Assembly (NCBI GenBank): GCA_937926185.1
Contig: CALEYM010000597.1
Location: 1-29,479 of the forward strand
Source: an uncultured Bacteroidota bacterium
GTDB lineage: Bacteria > Bacteroidota > Bacteroidia > Chitinophagales > Saprospiraceae
Direction of reading: 5' to 3'
Length of the DNA stretch: 29,479 bases
The notes under the pieces are model-generated. The model searched no databases, was not told where the DNA came from, and saw only the letters and a program-made list of their open reading frames with translations. Positions within the stretch are counted from its first letter, which is position 1; each line of letters opens with the position of its first letter. Made by a program: the position numbers and the translations under genes. This document shows positions 7,323 to 16,725 of the stretch, piece by piece.

Positions 7323-10300
7323 ATGAAAAAAGGTATCTCCACTATTGCCAGGATTTTGGCGGCTTGTTGTTGGTTGATTGTATTTACCCCGGCTGTTTCC
7401 GGGCGATCATCTTTTCCAATCAATTACCCGCCTGCTTATGATGACCTGACTTCGGTCTTTTCCAAACAATCTAATGCCGGACCCCTTCGTGTGACGACCA
7501 ACCCTGTTGTGTTCGGAGCCAATGCGGGCACGATGATTTCGGGGCCGGACACCCTTTGTCCGGGTAATATCGTGGATTTTTGCGTTCCGGAAGTAGTGGG
7601 CGCGCAATATCACTGGAGCAGGACGGGCGATGGAGTCATCACCGATGCGGCTAACAAGTCCTGTACGAGGGTGGCTGCACAACTCGTTTGTGACGGCAGC
7701 TTTACGCTCCGTTTGCGTATTCAAACTTCGGATGAAGACATTATTGTGGAAAAAACGGTGGTTGTGCAGGACAAACAGGCGCCTGTTGTCACCTGCCCTC
7801 CCGACATTACCGTATCCTGCGACGAACAGCTGCCCACACCCGATCCAAGCGCCATGAAGGTCACGGATAACTGCGGGGGCATAAAACGGGATTTTGTAAG
7901 CGGGTATGTGTACGATAAAATCTGTATCAACCGCTATAAAGCAACCCGAACCTACAAGGCCACCGATGGTTGCGGAAACGTGACCACCTGTACGCAACAG
8001 CTTGAGGTCAGGGATGGTTTGGATCCATATATTACCTGTCCGCCCAACCTGACGGTGAGCTGCCCCGATGCGGCGCTGACGCCGGATGTATTTTACGTCA
8101 TTGCAGCGGACAATTGCGGGTATGTAGCGCAAAAAATACATACAAACGACAAGGTATCCAGCCTGCCTCAGGCAAACCGTTACCTCATTACGCGCACTTA
8201 CCAGGCCGAAGACAACTGCGGCAACACGCAAACCTGTACGCAGAAATTGGAGGTGCTCGATTCGGAACCGCCCAAGATTACCTGTCCGGCAAGTTTGACG
8301 GTCAGTTGCGCCAGCCAGGTACCGGCAGCCAGCCCGGGCAATGCGCAGCTGAGCGACAATTGCGGGACGGCGTTCCTGAATACGACCGTGACGGATGTCA
8401 TTTCCAATCAGATTTGTGCCAGTCAGTATCAGTTGACCCGCACTTTCCGGGTGACCGACGCGGCGGGCCATACGGCTTCCTGCTCGCAACAGTATGTGGT
8501 GAACGATCAAACGCCACCCACGATTTCGTGCCCGCCCAATGCAACGCTCAGCTGCGGCGACGAGGCTCTGGAAGTGGATTTAGGCCAGGTGGTCGTTTCG
8601 GACAACTGTGGTTCATACACGAAAAGTCTCATTAAAGATGTCATTACCAATAAAATATGCGACAACAATTTTACCCTGACGCGTACATTTAAAGTGGAAG
8701 ACGATTGCGGACGCAGCGCCACGTGCTCCGTTAAAATCCGGGTGCAAAACCAGCCTGCCGCCACCGCCATTGTTTGTCCGCAGAATATTACGGTTTCATG
8801 CCCGTCGGAAGTACCGGCATCCAACCCGGCCAGCTCTGCTGTCAGCGACTATTGCGGTAACATCCTGAACACGGTTTCCTGGTTGGGCGACCTGGTGACA
8901 AACAAAACCTGCGACAACCGTTATGTGATTTCGCGTACCTACCGGGCCACCGATGCCTGCGGTGTCACCGGCAATTGTGTGCAAAAAATAACCGTGAACG
9001 ATCAAACGCCGCCATCGCTGGTATGTCCATCGAACATCACGGTCTCTTGTTCGGCCCAGGTGCCGCTTGCCGCGCCCATCGACGTATCTGTATCCGACAA
9101 CTGTAGCGGCGGTAAACTGAATATTTATGTCGGCGATGCCATCAGTAACAATTCCTGCCAGAATCGCTACCTGATCACCCGAACGTACCGTTCAAAGGAT
9201 GTCTGCGGAAACGAAGGAACCTGCGTTCGTTTGATTACCGTTGACGATCAGACAGCGCCGGTACTCAAATGCCCGAACAACATTACGGTCGCCTGCGCCA
9301 GCCTGGTACCACCGGCCAATCCGTCGCTGGTGACGGGTACGGACAATTGTACCGGTTCGATCACCAAACAATTTGGCGGCGATGTGATCAGCGACCAAAT
9401 CTGCCAGAATCGCTATTTGCTGACCCGCACCTATCAGGGCGCTGATTTATGCGGTAATGCAGGCGCCTGTACCCAACAAATCACGGTATCAGACCAAAAG
9501 GCCCCCACTACCATAACTTGCCCGCCTGATCTGACTGTTTCAGATGAAAGCAAAATACCCGCGGTGAATATCGCCGGCGTCACGGCATCCGGCGAAAACT
9601 GTGGCGGCGTCATTTTGAAAGGGCACGTGGAAGACATCATTTCCGACAGGGCCTGTGAAGGGAATTACCTGCTTAACCGCGTTTACTCGGCTGCCGACAA
9701 TTGTGGAAACAGCAAAACCTGCCGGCAAAAAATATCGGTAAACGGGTGTTTTTGCACCCATCCGCAGGAATTCTGGGGTGAGCCTGACGGGAAAATTGGT
9801 GTTTTTACCACAACACAAGTCATTGATTCGTTGCTGCGCCAGGGAGCGATCAGTATCGGCGATCCTTCGGGGTGCGGTTTGACAGCCACCACCGCGGATT
9901 GTATTCTGAATTTATTGCCGGCGGATGGTCCATCCGTACCGTTTGACGCGCAAGTCCTGCCTCTTTGCGACGGGGAGATGGAAAATACCCTGGCCGGCCA
10001 ACTCATCGCCCTGCAACTCAACATCCGTTTCAACGCCGGCTTCCGCGGCATGAACCTGGGCGCGCTGCCGCTGGCCGACGTTTGTGCGTTCGATGCCGCG
10101 CAGCTGGCCACCCTGGGCCTGCCGCCCGGCGCCGCGGTGCAGGATTTGGTGGCGGCGGCCAACGCTTACCTGGCCGCCAAATGCAATGATGCCGGCTTCC
10201 CCGACAACTATGGCGATCAGTTGGCAGCCGGTATCGCGATCCTGCACGAATACTGGAATCAATGCCAGAACAATGAAACCTGCAAACCGGGCAGTTTCAG

Positions 10301-10604
10301 CCCTGGACTTGTTGATGAACGTGATCCGGAAGATGAAAAACCTGTTTTTTCAGGCGAGCTTACCCTCCATCCCAATCCCGTTTCCCAATTGCTGCTGGTA
10401 CGTTTTGCTGTTCCGGAAGCGACAGAAACACGGTTGCAGGTTTTCGACCGGCAAGGGAAGCCGGTATTTGACCGGGCCTTAACAACTGAAAAAGGCGGCA
10501 ACGCTGTTCCGGTAGAAGTAGCCGGCTGGAGTCCCGGATTGTATTGGCTGGCACTGACCACCGGGCAGTCGGTGGAAACTAAACGTTTTGTAGTAGCGCG
10601 GTAA
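7323..10604 (+). CDS. secreted protein with eight HYR-like cysteine-rich repeats and type A T9SS tail
   Basis: This is a 1093-residue secreted protein. A signal peptide covers about residues 1-27 (MKKGISTIARILAACCW..., ending AVSG). An Ig/PKD-like module (GPDTLCPGNIVDFC... YHWSRTGDG) follows. Nucleotides 7785-9749 encode eight tandem repeats of about 82 residues. Each has the pattern CPxNITVSC ... SDNCG ... DVISNxxC-xNRY-LTRTYRATD-xCGN-xxTC-xQxITV, related to HYR/Ig-like adhesion modules with six cysteines. Repeats 2, 3 and 8 each lack one cysteine. A cysteine-containing C-terminal domain (about residues 810-1000) precedes a type A T9SS sorting domain (LHPNPVSQLLLVRF ... GLYWLAL ... KRFVVAR). 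The likely location is the outer surface or the medium, and the role is structural or adhesive. No catalytic motif is visible. Confidence 0.85.
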   Translation: MKKGISTIARILAACCWLIVFTPAVSGRSSFPINYPPAYDDLTSVFSKQSNAGPLRVTTNPVVFGANAGTMISGPDTLCPGNIVDFCVPEVVGAQYHWSRTGDGVITDAANKSCTRVAAQLVCDGSFTLRLRIQTSDEDIIVEKTVVVQDKQAPVVTCPPDITVSCDEQLPTPDPSAMKVTDNCGGIKRDFVSGYVYDKICINRYKATRTYKATDGCGNVTTCTQQLEVRDGLDPYITCPPNLTVSCPDAALTPDVFYVIAADNCGYVAQKIHTNDKVSSLPQANRYLITRTYQAEDNCGNTQTCTQKLEVLDSEPPKITCPASLTVSCASQVPAASPGNAQLSDNCGTAFLNTTVTDVISNQICASQYQLTRTFRVTDAAGHTASCSQQYVVNDQTPPTISCPPNATLSCGDEALEVDLGQVVVSDNCGSYTKSLIKDVITNKICDNNFTLTRTFKVEDDCGRSATCSVKIRVQNQPAATAIVCPQNITVSCPSEVPASNPASSAVSDYCGNILNTVSWLGDLVTNKTCDNRYVISRTYRATDACGVTGNCVQKITVNDQTPPSLVCPSNITVSCSAQVPLAAPIDVSVSDNCSGGKLNIYVGDAISNNSCQNRYLITRTYRSKDVCGNEGTCVRLITVDDQTAPVLKCPNNITVACASLVPPANPSLVTGTDNCTGSITKQFGGDVISDQICQNRYLLTRTYQGADLCGNAGACTQQITVSDQKAPTTITCPPDLTVSDESKIPAVNIAGVTASGENCGGVILKGHVEDIISDRACEGNYLLNRVYSAADNCGNSKTCRQKISVNGCFCTHPQEFWGEPDGKIGVFTTTQVIDSLLRQGAISIGDPSGCGLTATTADCILNLLPADGPSVPFDAQVLPLCDGEMENTLAGQLIALQLNIRFNAGFRGMNLGALPLADVCAFDAAQLATLGLPPGAAVQDLVAAANAYLAAKCNDAGFPDNYGDQLAAGIAILHEYWNQCQNNETCKPGSFSPGLVDERDPEDEKPVFSGELTLHPNPVSQLLLVRFAVPEATETRLQVFDRQGKPVFDRALTTEKGGNAVPVEVAGWSPGLYWLALTTGQSVETKRFVVAR
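7785..9749 (+). repeat. eight tandem ~246-nt coding repeats (HYR-like modules)
   Basis: These bases encode 655 residues, eight units averaging 82 residues. Framework positions (ITCP, TVSC, DNCG, RTY, CGN, TC-Q) are conserved, while the intervening loops vary. DNA identity between units is clearly lower than protein identity, so the array is old and not a recent tandem expansion. Confidence 0.75.
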
Positions 10605-10641
10605 GGTTGCCGCATAGCCTTAATCGGGCGCCGGCTATTGC

Positions 10642-10686
10642 TTAACAACATAAGCCATCCGAATTTCGGATGGCTTATGTTGTTAA
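10642..10686. terminator. perfect 22-bp palindrome with one-base centre downstream of the HYR-repeat gene
   Basis: Positions 10642-10663 and 10665-10686 are perfect reverse complements around T10664. The arms run from TTAACAACATAAGCC through CATCCGAA. This would form a very stable hairpin 37 nt past the stop. There is no long U-tract after it, so it may end transcripts by another route or protect a 3' end. Confidence 0.65.
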
Positions 10687-10734
10687 AGTGCATTCAGCCA
10701 AATTGCCTTAATACTGCTCTTATTGCTCCCATCC

Positions 10735-10765
10735 TTTCTTTTCCCCGCCAAACTCCCTACCTTTG
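10735..10765 (+). promoter_or_regulatory. candidate promoter of ahcY (TTTC-N19-TACCTTTG)
   Basis: TACCTTTG at 10758-10765 matches the TAnnTTTG -7 box of Bacteroidota. TTTC at 10735-10738, 19 bp upstream, is three-of-four to the TTTG -33 element. Transcription would start near 10772 and give a leader of about 125 nt before the ATG at 10899. Confidence 0.5.
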
Positions 10766-10775
10766 CGCCGCCTTT

Positions 10776-10833
10776 TTCGGCAACAATGCCAAACGATATT
10801 TTGTTTGAGTGGAATTATTGCTCAAATGCCGAA
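10776..10833 (+). promoter_or_regulatory. potential structured leader of ahcY with mutually exclusive hairpins
   Basis: TTCGGCA (10776-10782) pairs with TGCCGAA (10827-10833). Directly stacked inside its 3' side, TTTGAG (10804-10809) pairs with CTCAAA (10821-10826). A competing hairpin, CAAAC (10790-10794) with GTTTG (10803-10807), uses the same TTTG bases, so the two inner stems cannot form together. The element starts just after the predicted transcription start. It does not match the SAH riboswitch pattern I know. No covariation evidence is available. Confidence 0.35.
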
Positions 10834-10865
10834 TAAATGCCGCATTAGTTAGCACCTGCCAATTG

Positions 10866-10892
10866 ATAACTCATAACTCATAACTCATAACT
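10866..10892 (+). repeat. ATAACTC tandem repeat (3.9 copies) before ahcY
   Basis: Four consecutive 7-nt units ATAACTC (the last lacks its final C) end 6 nt before the ATG of ahcY. The array occupies the ribosome-landing region, so copy-number slippage could change initiation efficiency. Phase variation is not shown. Confidence 0.7.
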
Positions 10893-10898
10893 AAAAGA

Positions 10899-12215
<1,317 letters not shown>

Positions 12216-12264
12216 GGGTTAGAGGGTTTCTGGTTGCGAGCGCTAATTAGAAACCCTCCAACCC
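12216..12264 (+). terminator. hairpin terminator directly after ahcY
   Basis: GGGTTAGAGGGTTTCT (12216-12231) pairs with AGAAACCCTCCAACCC (12249-12264) with 15 of 16 positions matching and a 17-nt loop. The stem starts on the base after the stop codon. No U-run follows, but the position and stability suit transcript-end formation. Confidence 0.6.
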
Positions 12265-12289
12265 CATGGCCATCATGTTAAGGCCTCGG

Positions 12290-12482
12290 TACCGCCGAGC
12301 CTTGACTGTGCATAGCGGCAGCGCCGCGAAATATCTGTAGCTGTCGGGGCGATGATAGATTTCGTGGAGGTGCAGCGCACCGTCCCGATGCCTCGGGACC
12401 GGTGCGCTGCACCTACGCGGCGATAGATAGACTACAAATATTTCGCGGCGCTGCCGCTATGCAAAGCCGAGGCTCGGCGGTA
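12290..12482. repeat. 193-bp imperfect palindromic element between convergent genes
   Basis: The outer arms 12290-12340 and 12432-12482 match in 47 of 51 positions as reverse complements with no gaps. At the centre, 12369-12382 and 12400-12413 form a perfect 14-bp stem (GGTGCAGCGCACCG), topped by TCCCGA/TCGGGA (12383-12388 and 12393-12398) around a TGCC loop with one bulged C. Between the two stems are two short related stretches containing GATAGAT. It has no coding potential. It resembles a REP/MITE-like palindromic element or a large folded RNA between the ahcY and DUF3667 genes. Confidence 0.7.
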
Positions 12483-12596
12483 GCGCGGTTACTCCATCAT
12501 CAAAATTGTATTCTGCGGGTTTATGGATACAAACTTGGCCATGCTGAAAGCTTGGCGGCGCGAGGCCCTAAAATTAAAATCGGAAATGCGCTGCCT

Positions 12597-13376
12597 TTAC
12601 CCCTGAATAAACGGTTTGACCCAGGGCCAAAAAAGAACGATGACCAGGGTAATCAACACCGAAGTAATTAAAATCAGCATTATATAACCGGAAAATATAG
12701 CCAGTACGGCTTTCAGCCAGGTCCACCATTTTTTTTCCAGGGGCTGAAAAAACTGGAGGTATCCCCAACCCATATATCCGAGCCAGATGAGCGATACGAG
12801 ACCCATTTTGATAGAAAAAACAGAATGGGCGGGACCTGCCAGTTTTAATGCCGGATTAGAAATTATTCCGAATAAACTGACCATGCCCATCAAATAAGCG
12901 TTCAGCACAAAATGCTCGGCATAGTTGTATGCCTGCTTGCGAAAATACAACCAGGAGAACAGGGAAATATTTGGGATCAGCAGGAAAATCAGAATAGCCG
13001 GGTGATCGAAAATGTATTGGGCAAATCCCGCGCTAAACTTATTCTGACCCTGTTGCTTTGACAAGGCGTTCATCATCTCGGTATCCATGCCTACCAGGTG
13101 AAATACCAGGAAATTGATCGCTGTTGTCCATAGCAGGAACTTCACCGGCTTGATATGATTGACTCTTTTGCCCTCCAGGTACTCCCGGATGGCATGCCCC
13201 GGGCAGCGCAGTAATTGCAGTACCGTGTACGAAAATCCCTGATCGTAGTGGACGACGCTTTTGCGCACCTCTTCCCAAACTGATTTCAGGGTGATGCGTT
13301 TGGTCTTGGCTTTTTGGCCACATTCGGGGCAAAATTTGCCCTCGAATTCAAAAGCGCAATTTTTACAGACTGCCAT
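12597..13376 (-). CDS. DUF3667-type membrane protein with N-terminal zinc ribbon
   Basis: This 259-residue protein starts at the ATG at 13376 (MAVCKNC); a start 12 codons further upstream is possible but adds only a polar stretch. C4, C7, C16 and C19 (CKNC and CPEC-G) form a small zinc ribbon. A basic segment follows, with the LxSVWEEVRKS and HYDQGFSYTVLQLLRCPGHAIREYLEGKR blocks typical of DUF3667, and then about five hydrophobic segments in the C-terminal two-thirds. It is therefore an inner-membrane protein with a cytoplasmic zinc finger. The function of the family is not established. It diverges from the serine hydrolase gene with only 49 bp between the starts. Confidence 0.8.
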   Translation of the reverse strand: MAVCKNCAFEFEGKFCPECGQKAKTKRITLKSVWEEVRKSVVHYDQGFSYTVLQLLRCPGHAIREYLEGKRVNHIKPVKFLLWTTAINFLVFHLVGMDTEMMNALSKQQGQNKFSAGFAQYIFDHPAILIFLLIPNISLFSWLYFRKQAYNYAEHFVLNAYLMGMVSLFGIISNPALKLAGPAHSVFSIKMGLVSLIWLGYMGWGYLQFFQPLEKKWWTWLKAVLAIFSGYIMLILITSVLITLVIVLFWPWVKPFIQG

Positions 13377-13409
13377 CTTAAACTTTTCCTTTGGTAGTTG
13401 TTCCAACAG

Positions 13410-13417
13410 CAAAAGTA
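13410..13417 (-). promoter_or_regulatory. candidate -7 box for the DUF3667 gene
   Basis: The minus strand reads TACTTTTG, matching TAnnTTTG, 34 nt upstream of the ATG at 13376 and only 9 bp from the start of the divergent hydrolase gene. A matching -33 element is not obvious. Confidence 0.4.
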
Positions 13418-13425
13418 ATTAAAGC

Positions 13426-14727
13426 ATGAAACGAATCGTCGCCACCCTTTCCTTTTGCCTGCTGTTCGCCTGGCTTTCCGCGCAGGCCCTCTATTTCCCT
13501 CCCAATAACAACACCGTTTGGGATACCATTTCCCCGCAGTCGCTCGGTTACTGCCCGAACAGGGTCGACTCGCTGTATGAGCATTTGGACATGGCCAACA
13601 CCAAGGCGTTCCTGCTGCTGAAGGACGGAAAAATCGTACTGGAAAAGTATTTCGACAGCTTCACTAAAGACAGTATCTGGTACTGGGCTTCCGCCGGCAA
13701 AACCGTCACTTCCATGCTGGTGGGCATCGCGCAGCAGGAAGGTTTTCTGGAATTGAGCGACAAAACCTCCGATTATCTGGGGGCCGGCTGGACAAGTTGT
13801 ACGCCGGCGCAGGAAGAAAAAATTACGGTTTGGCACCAATTGACCATGACTTCAGGCCTGGATGACCTTGTGGCCGATCCGTATTGTACCCTGAGCAGCT
13901 GCCTGAAGTATAAAGCCGACGCCGGCGCCCGCTGGGCTTACCACAACGGCCCCTATACCCTGCTGGATGGCGTGATCGAAGCGGCCACCGGCCAAACCCT
14001 GAACAGTTATTTCTTTAGCAAACTCCGCAACCCCATCGGCATGAACGGATTGTTCCTGCCTTCGGGCTACAACAATGTGCTGTTTACGAATCCGCGCAGC
14101 GTGGCCCGCTTCGGTTTGCTGGCGCTAAACAAAGGCGTCTGGAACGGAACGCCCATTTTAAAAGATACCGCCTTTTACAACCAGATGATCAATACCTCAC
14201 AACTTCTGAACCGTTCATACGGCTATTTGTGGTGGCTGAATGGAAAACAGTCGTTTATGGTGCCGGGCTTGCAATTTGTTTTTCCCGGCCAGTTGTTTCC
14301 CGACGCGCCTGCCGATATGTTCGCGGCCTTGGGCAAAAACGGACAATTCCTCTGCATCGTCCCAAGCCAAAACCTGTTGTTTGTGCGCCTGGGCGATTCG
14401 CCCGGCGCAGGCGAGGTGCCTTATCTTTTATGCAACGAGATTTGGCAAAAAATAAACCGGTTGGTTTGTTTGCCCACCGATGTCGGAGAAGCAGAAGATG
14501 CGGACGAATTCAGTATTTTTCCCAACCCGGCCTCCTCGTCCATTCGCATAATATTAAAAAATGAAGCGGCTGATTTCGAAGTGTCGGTCCGGGATCTGAC
14601 CGGGCGGCAGGCAGGGTTTTACCGGAATACAAATGAAATACCCATTGGCCATTTGACCAAGGGTATGTATTATGTGCAGGTTCGGGAAGGGGACAAACAA
14701 TCGGTAAAAAAGCTGCTCTTGATTTGA
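13426..14727 (+). CDS. secreted serine hydrolase (beta-lactamase/class C-like) with type A T9SS tail
   Basis: This 433-residue protein has a signal peptide (MKRIVATLSFCLLFAWLSAQ, residues 1-20). The serine-hydrolase fold of the penicillin-binding-protein/class C beta-lactamase superfamily is shown by S89-A-G-K92 (the SxxK nucleophile motif, in WYWASAGKTVTSML) and Y172-H-N174 (the YxN motif). The C-terminal part of the fold contains GYLWWLNG and MFAALGKNGQ. Residues from about 360 onward form a type A T9SS sorting domain (FSIFPNPASSSIRI ... GMYYVQV ... KKLLLI). It should be exported across the outer membrane and may act as an esterase, peptidase or amidase. True beta-lactamase activity cannot be inferred from these motifs. 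It converges on the TPR gene 42 bp downstream with no clear hairpin between them. Confidence 0.88.
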   Translation: MKRIVATLSFCLLFAWLSAQALYFPPNNNTVWDTISPQSLGYCPNRVDSLYEHLDMANTKAFLLLKDGKIVLEKYFDSFTKDSIWYWASAGKTVTSMLVGIAQQEGFLELSDKTSDYLGAGWTSCTPAQEEKITVWHQLTMTSGLDDLVADPYCTLSSCLKYKADAGARWAYHNGPYTLLDGVIEAATGQTLNSYFFSKLRNPIGMNGLFLPSGYNNVLFTNPRSVARFGLLALNKGVWNGTPILKDTAFYNQMINTSQLLNRSYGYLWWLNGKQSFMVPGLQFVFPGQLFPDAPADMFAALGKNGQFLCIVPSQNLLFVRLGDSPGAGEVPYLLCNEIWQKINRLVCLPTDVGEAEDADEFSIFPNPASSSIRIILKNEAADFEVSVRDLTGRQAGFYRNTNEIPIGHLTKGMYYVQVREGDKQSVKKLLLI

Positions 14728-14769
14728 CTCAGTTCGATAAGTTTCCCTATCCTTCAAACTTCAAACTCC

Positions 14770-16725
14770 CTACCGCGCCTTCGCTTCGCACTCCTCCGCC
14801 TTGGCCACATTCCCCACCGCCCGGTAAGCCACACCCAGGTTTTTCCAGATGCCTTTATTCTGGGGCGCCAGGGCAGCAGCTTGTTCGAAGTACCGGATGG
14901 CTTTTTCATTTTGCCCCATCAATCCGTTTGCCACGCCAAGGTTGAGGTAAGTTTCGGCGTCGTTCATGCCGTATTCGACGGCTTTTTCGAATAGTTCGGC
15001 GGCCCGGGCGTAGTTTCTTTTCACTTTGCCTTCCTCCTGTCCCCAGGCGGAGTAGGTACGGCCGATATTAATGCGGGCCATGCCGTATTTGGGCGCCTGT
15101 TTCAGCGCTTCTTCATATTGGCGGATGGCCTCGGCGTATTGCAGGCGCGAAATGGCGGCATTGCCCAGATTGAGGTAGGAAACCGGGTTGGGCCGGATGG
15201 CAATGGCTGCCTTCGAATGTTCCTCAATTTGTTTCAGGAGCGCCTCTTTTGCCTCGGGGCCCAGGTTTTCTTTGTCATTCAGATATTGACTGTATGTTTC
15301 GCTGCCGATGCCGTTATGCAGGCGAACGCTGCTGGGCGCTTTGGCGCTGTCGACGGTGAACAAAGTGATATTGGATTTCCAGTCGGGATTTCGGGAAATG
15401 GTTTTTACACTGTAAAACGCTGCGATTAGCAGGAGCAGAGCTACGCTGGCCTGCACCGTTTTTATGGGCGGCAAACGATAGGTTTCTTCTGAATTTTTCA
15501 GATCCAGGCCGCTCAGCCGCCACAGCAGCCAGGCCAGTCCGGCGCAAAACCACAAAGAGGGCATGTACATCAGCCGTTCGCCGAGCAGGGTGCCAATGAC
15601 GAGCAACAACTGGCTGTACAAAGCGATGCTGCACAAAAAAGCGGCGATGCAAAAAGACAGGGGCTGCCGGCGCGCCAGTCCGCGAACAGCCAAAATGGCC
15701 AGCGCGCCAAACACGGCCAGTCCTGTCAGGGCCTGCCAGTTGCCCCAGCCCACCACCGAAAGGTGCCGGTACGAGTAATCGCTGAGCAGGGGATGCGGGA
15801 AGATCAGCAATTGGAAATATTTCCACAGTGTCATAAAGGCAGTGGCGCTACGCTCTCCCAAACCGCCGGCCGCCACGATGGGGTTATCCATTTCGCTCAC
15901 TTCGAACAGATTTTCCGATTGCGCCAGCACAGCCGCGCGAATTACCAGAAACAACACGAGCGGCGCAACAAACAACAGGGCATACCCCCCGCTTTGCCGG
16001 GCTGTTTTTCCGAAAAAATACCAGGCCGCGAGCGGAAAAACCGGCAATAACGTCACCGCGCTTTCCTTGGACAGCAGGGCAAGGAAATAACAGCCGAGGC
16101 TGGTCAGCAGCCAGCGCGGAGCCGGACTTTCCAGCCAGCGCGCCCAGCCGTAAAGCGCGGCTATGCTGAAGAACACGTTCAGTATCTCGTCCCGGCTTTT
16201 GATATTAGCCACCACCTCGGTGTGCAGCGGATGCACGGTGAACAATAAAACCGCCCCGGCCGCCCACAACCAATGATATCCGCGAAACAGCCGGCGCAAG
16301 GTGGCAAAAAGCAGGGCTACCGTGAACGCGTACCAAAGCACATTCATCAAATGTCCCAAAAAAGGGTTGCCAGGCGACAAACTCCATTCGATTGCAAAAG
16401 TGACCAGCGACAGGGGCCGATACAGTAACGCCGAAGCATTGGCGCCCACCGTTCCGGCGCGGTAATGATGCGTCAGCAATTCCGGTATACCGCCAATTCC
16501 CTGCCTGACGTATTCGTTTTCGGCAATGGCCAGCGGATCGTCGAGTACGTATCCGTGCCCCAGGGTGTTGGCATACAACAAAAAAGCCAACACGGCAAAG
16601 CCGGCGCCAACGGCGCCAAAATTGACCCCGCCGGGAGATTCAACCGGCGCAGGGCGTTCGGTCGCCCGTTGGATCATTTTGCCGGATGACCGGGGCATGT
16701 CTGCCTTTTTGTTTTTTTTCGACAT
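14770..16725 (-). CDS. multi-pass GT-C-like membrane protein with C-terminal TPRs (TMTC-like)
   Basis: The chosen start, ATG at 16725 (MSKKNKKADMPRSS), gives 651 residues. The frame stays open to 16833, but that extension looks non-coding in character. A basic cytoplasmic N-terminus leads into about ten hydrophobic segments. The first extracytoplasmic loop has GYVLDDPLAIAEN, an Asp-Asp motif typical of GT-C glycosyltransferases, and further loops have HPLHTEVVANIKSRDE and LGERLMYMPS. Both are characteristic of the DUF1736/TMTC O-mannosyltransferase-like group. The last ~150 residues form three to four tetratricopeptide repeats (for example SYLNLGNAAISRLQYAEAI and ETYLNLGVANGLMGQNEKAI). A role in lipid-linked sugar transfer to exported proteins is inferred from the family; donor and acceptor are unknown. 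Confidence 0.82.
   Translation of the reverse strand: MSKKNKKADMPRSSGKMIQRATERPAPVESPGGVNFGAVGAGFAVLAFLLYANTLGHGYVLDDPLAIAENEYVRQGIGGIPELLTHHYRAGTVGANASALLYRPLSLVTFAIEWSLSPGNPFLGHLMNVLWYAFTVALLFATLRRLFRGYHWLWAAGAVLLFTVHPLHTEVVANIKSRDEILNVFFSIAALYGWARWLESPAPRWLLTSLGCYFLALLSKESAVTLLPVFPLAAWYFFGKTARQSGGYALLFVAPLVLFLVIRAAVLAQSENLFEVSEMDNPIVAAGGLGERSATAFMTLWKYFQLLIFPHPLLSDYSYRHLSVVGWGNWQALTGLAVFGALAILAVRGLARRQPLSFCIAAFLCSIALYSQLLLVIGTLLGERLMYMPSLWFCAGLAWLLWRLSGLDLKNSEETYRLPPIKTVQASVALLLLIAAFYSVKTISRNPDWKSNITLFTVDSAKAPSSVRLHNGIGSETYSQYLNDKENLGPEAKEALLKQIEEHSKAAIAIRPNPVSYLNLGNAAISRLQYAEAIRQYEEALKQAPKYGMARINIGRTYSAWGQEEGKVKRNYARAAELFEKAVEYGMNDAETYLNLGVANGLMGQNEKAIRYFEQAAALAPQNKGIWKNLGVAYRAVGNVAKAEECEAKAR

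Noticed and set aside
7785..9749. Repeat array considered as CRISPR-like or recombination array
   Set aside because: The repeats are coding, about 246 nt long and diverged at DNA level; they are protein modules.
10766..10898. Known SAH or SAM riboswitch before ahcY
   Set aside because: The stems present do not match the conserved cores I know for these riboswitches; only a generic structured leader is supported.
12402..12671. Small plus-strand frame of 89 codons across the palindromic element
   Set aside because: It runs through the inverted repeat and the 3' end of the DUF3667 gene, and its translation has no recognisable features.
13426..14727. Serine hydrolase as an antibiotic-resistance beta-lactamase
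   Set aside because: SxxK and YxN motifs are shared by many esterases and peptidases of this superfamily; the T9SS tail and context do not indicate resistance.
14728..14769. Terminator between the convergent hydrolase and TPR genes
   Set aside because: Only a short CAAACTTCAAACT direct repeat is visible; no stable hairpin is formed.
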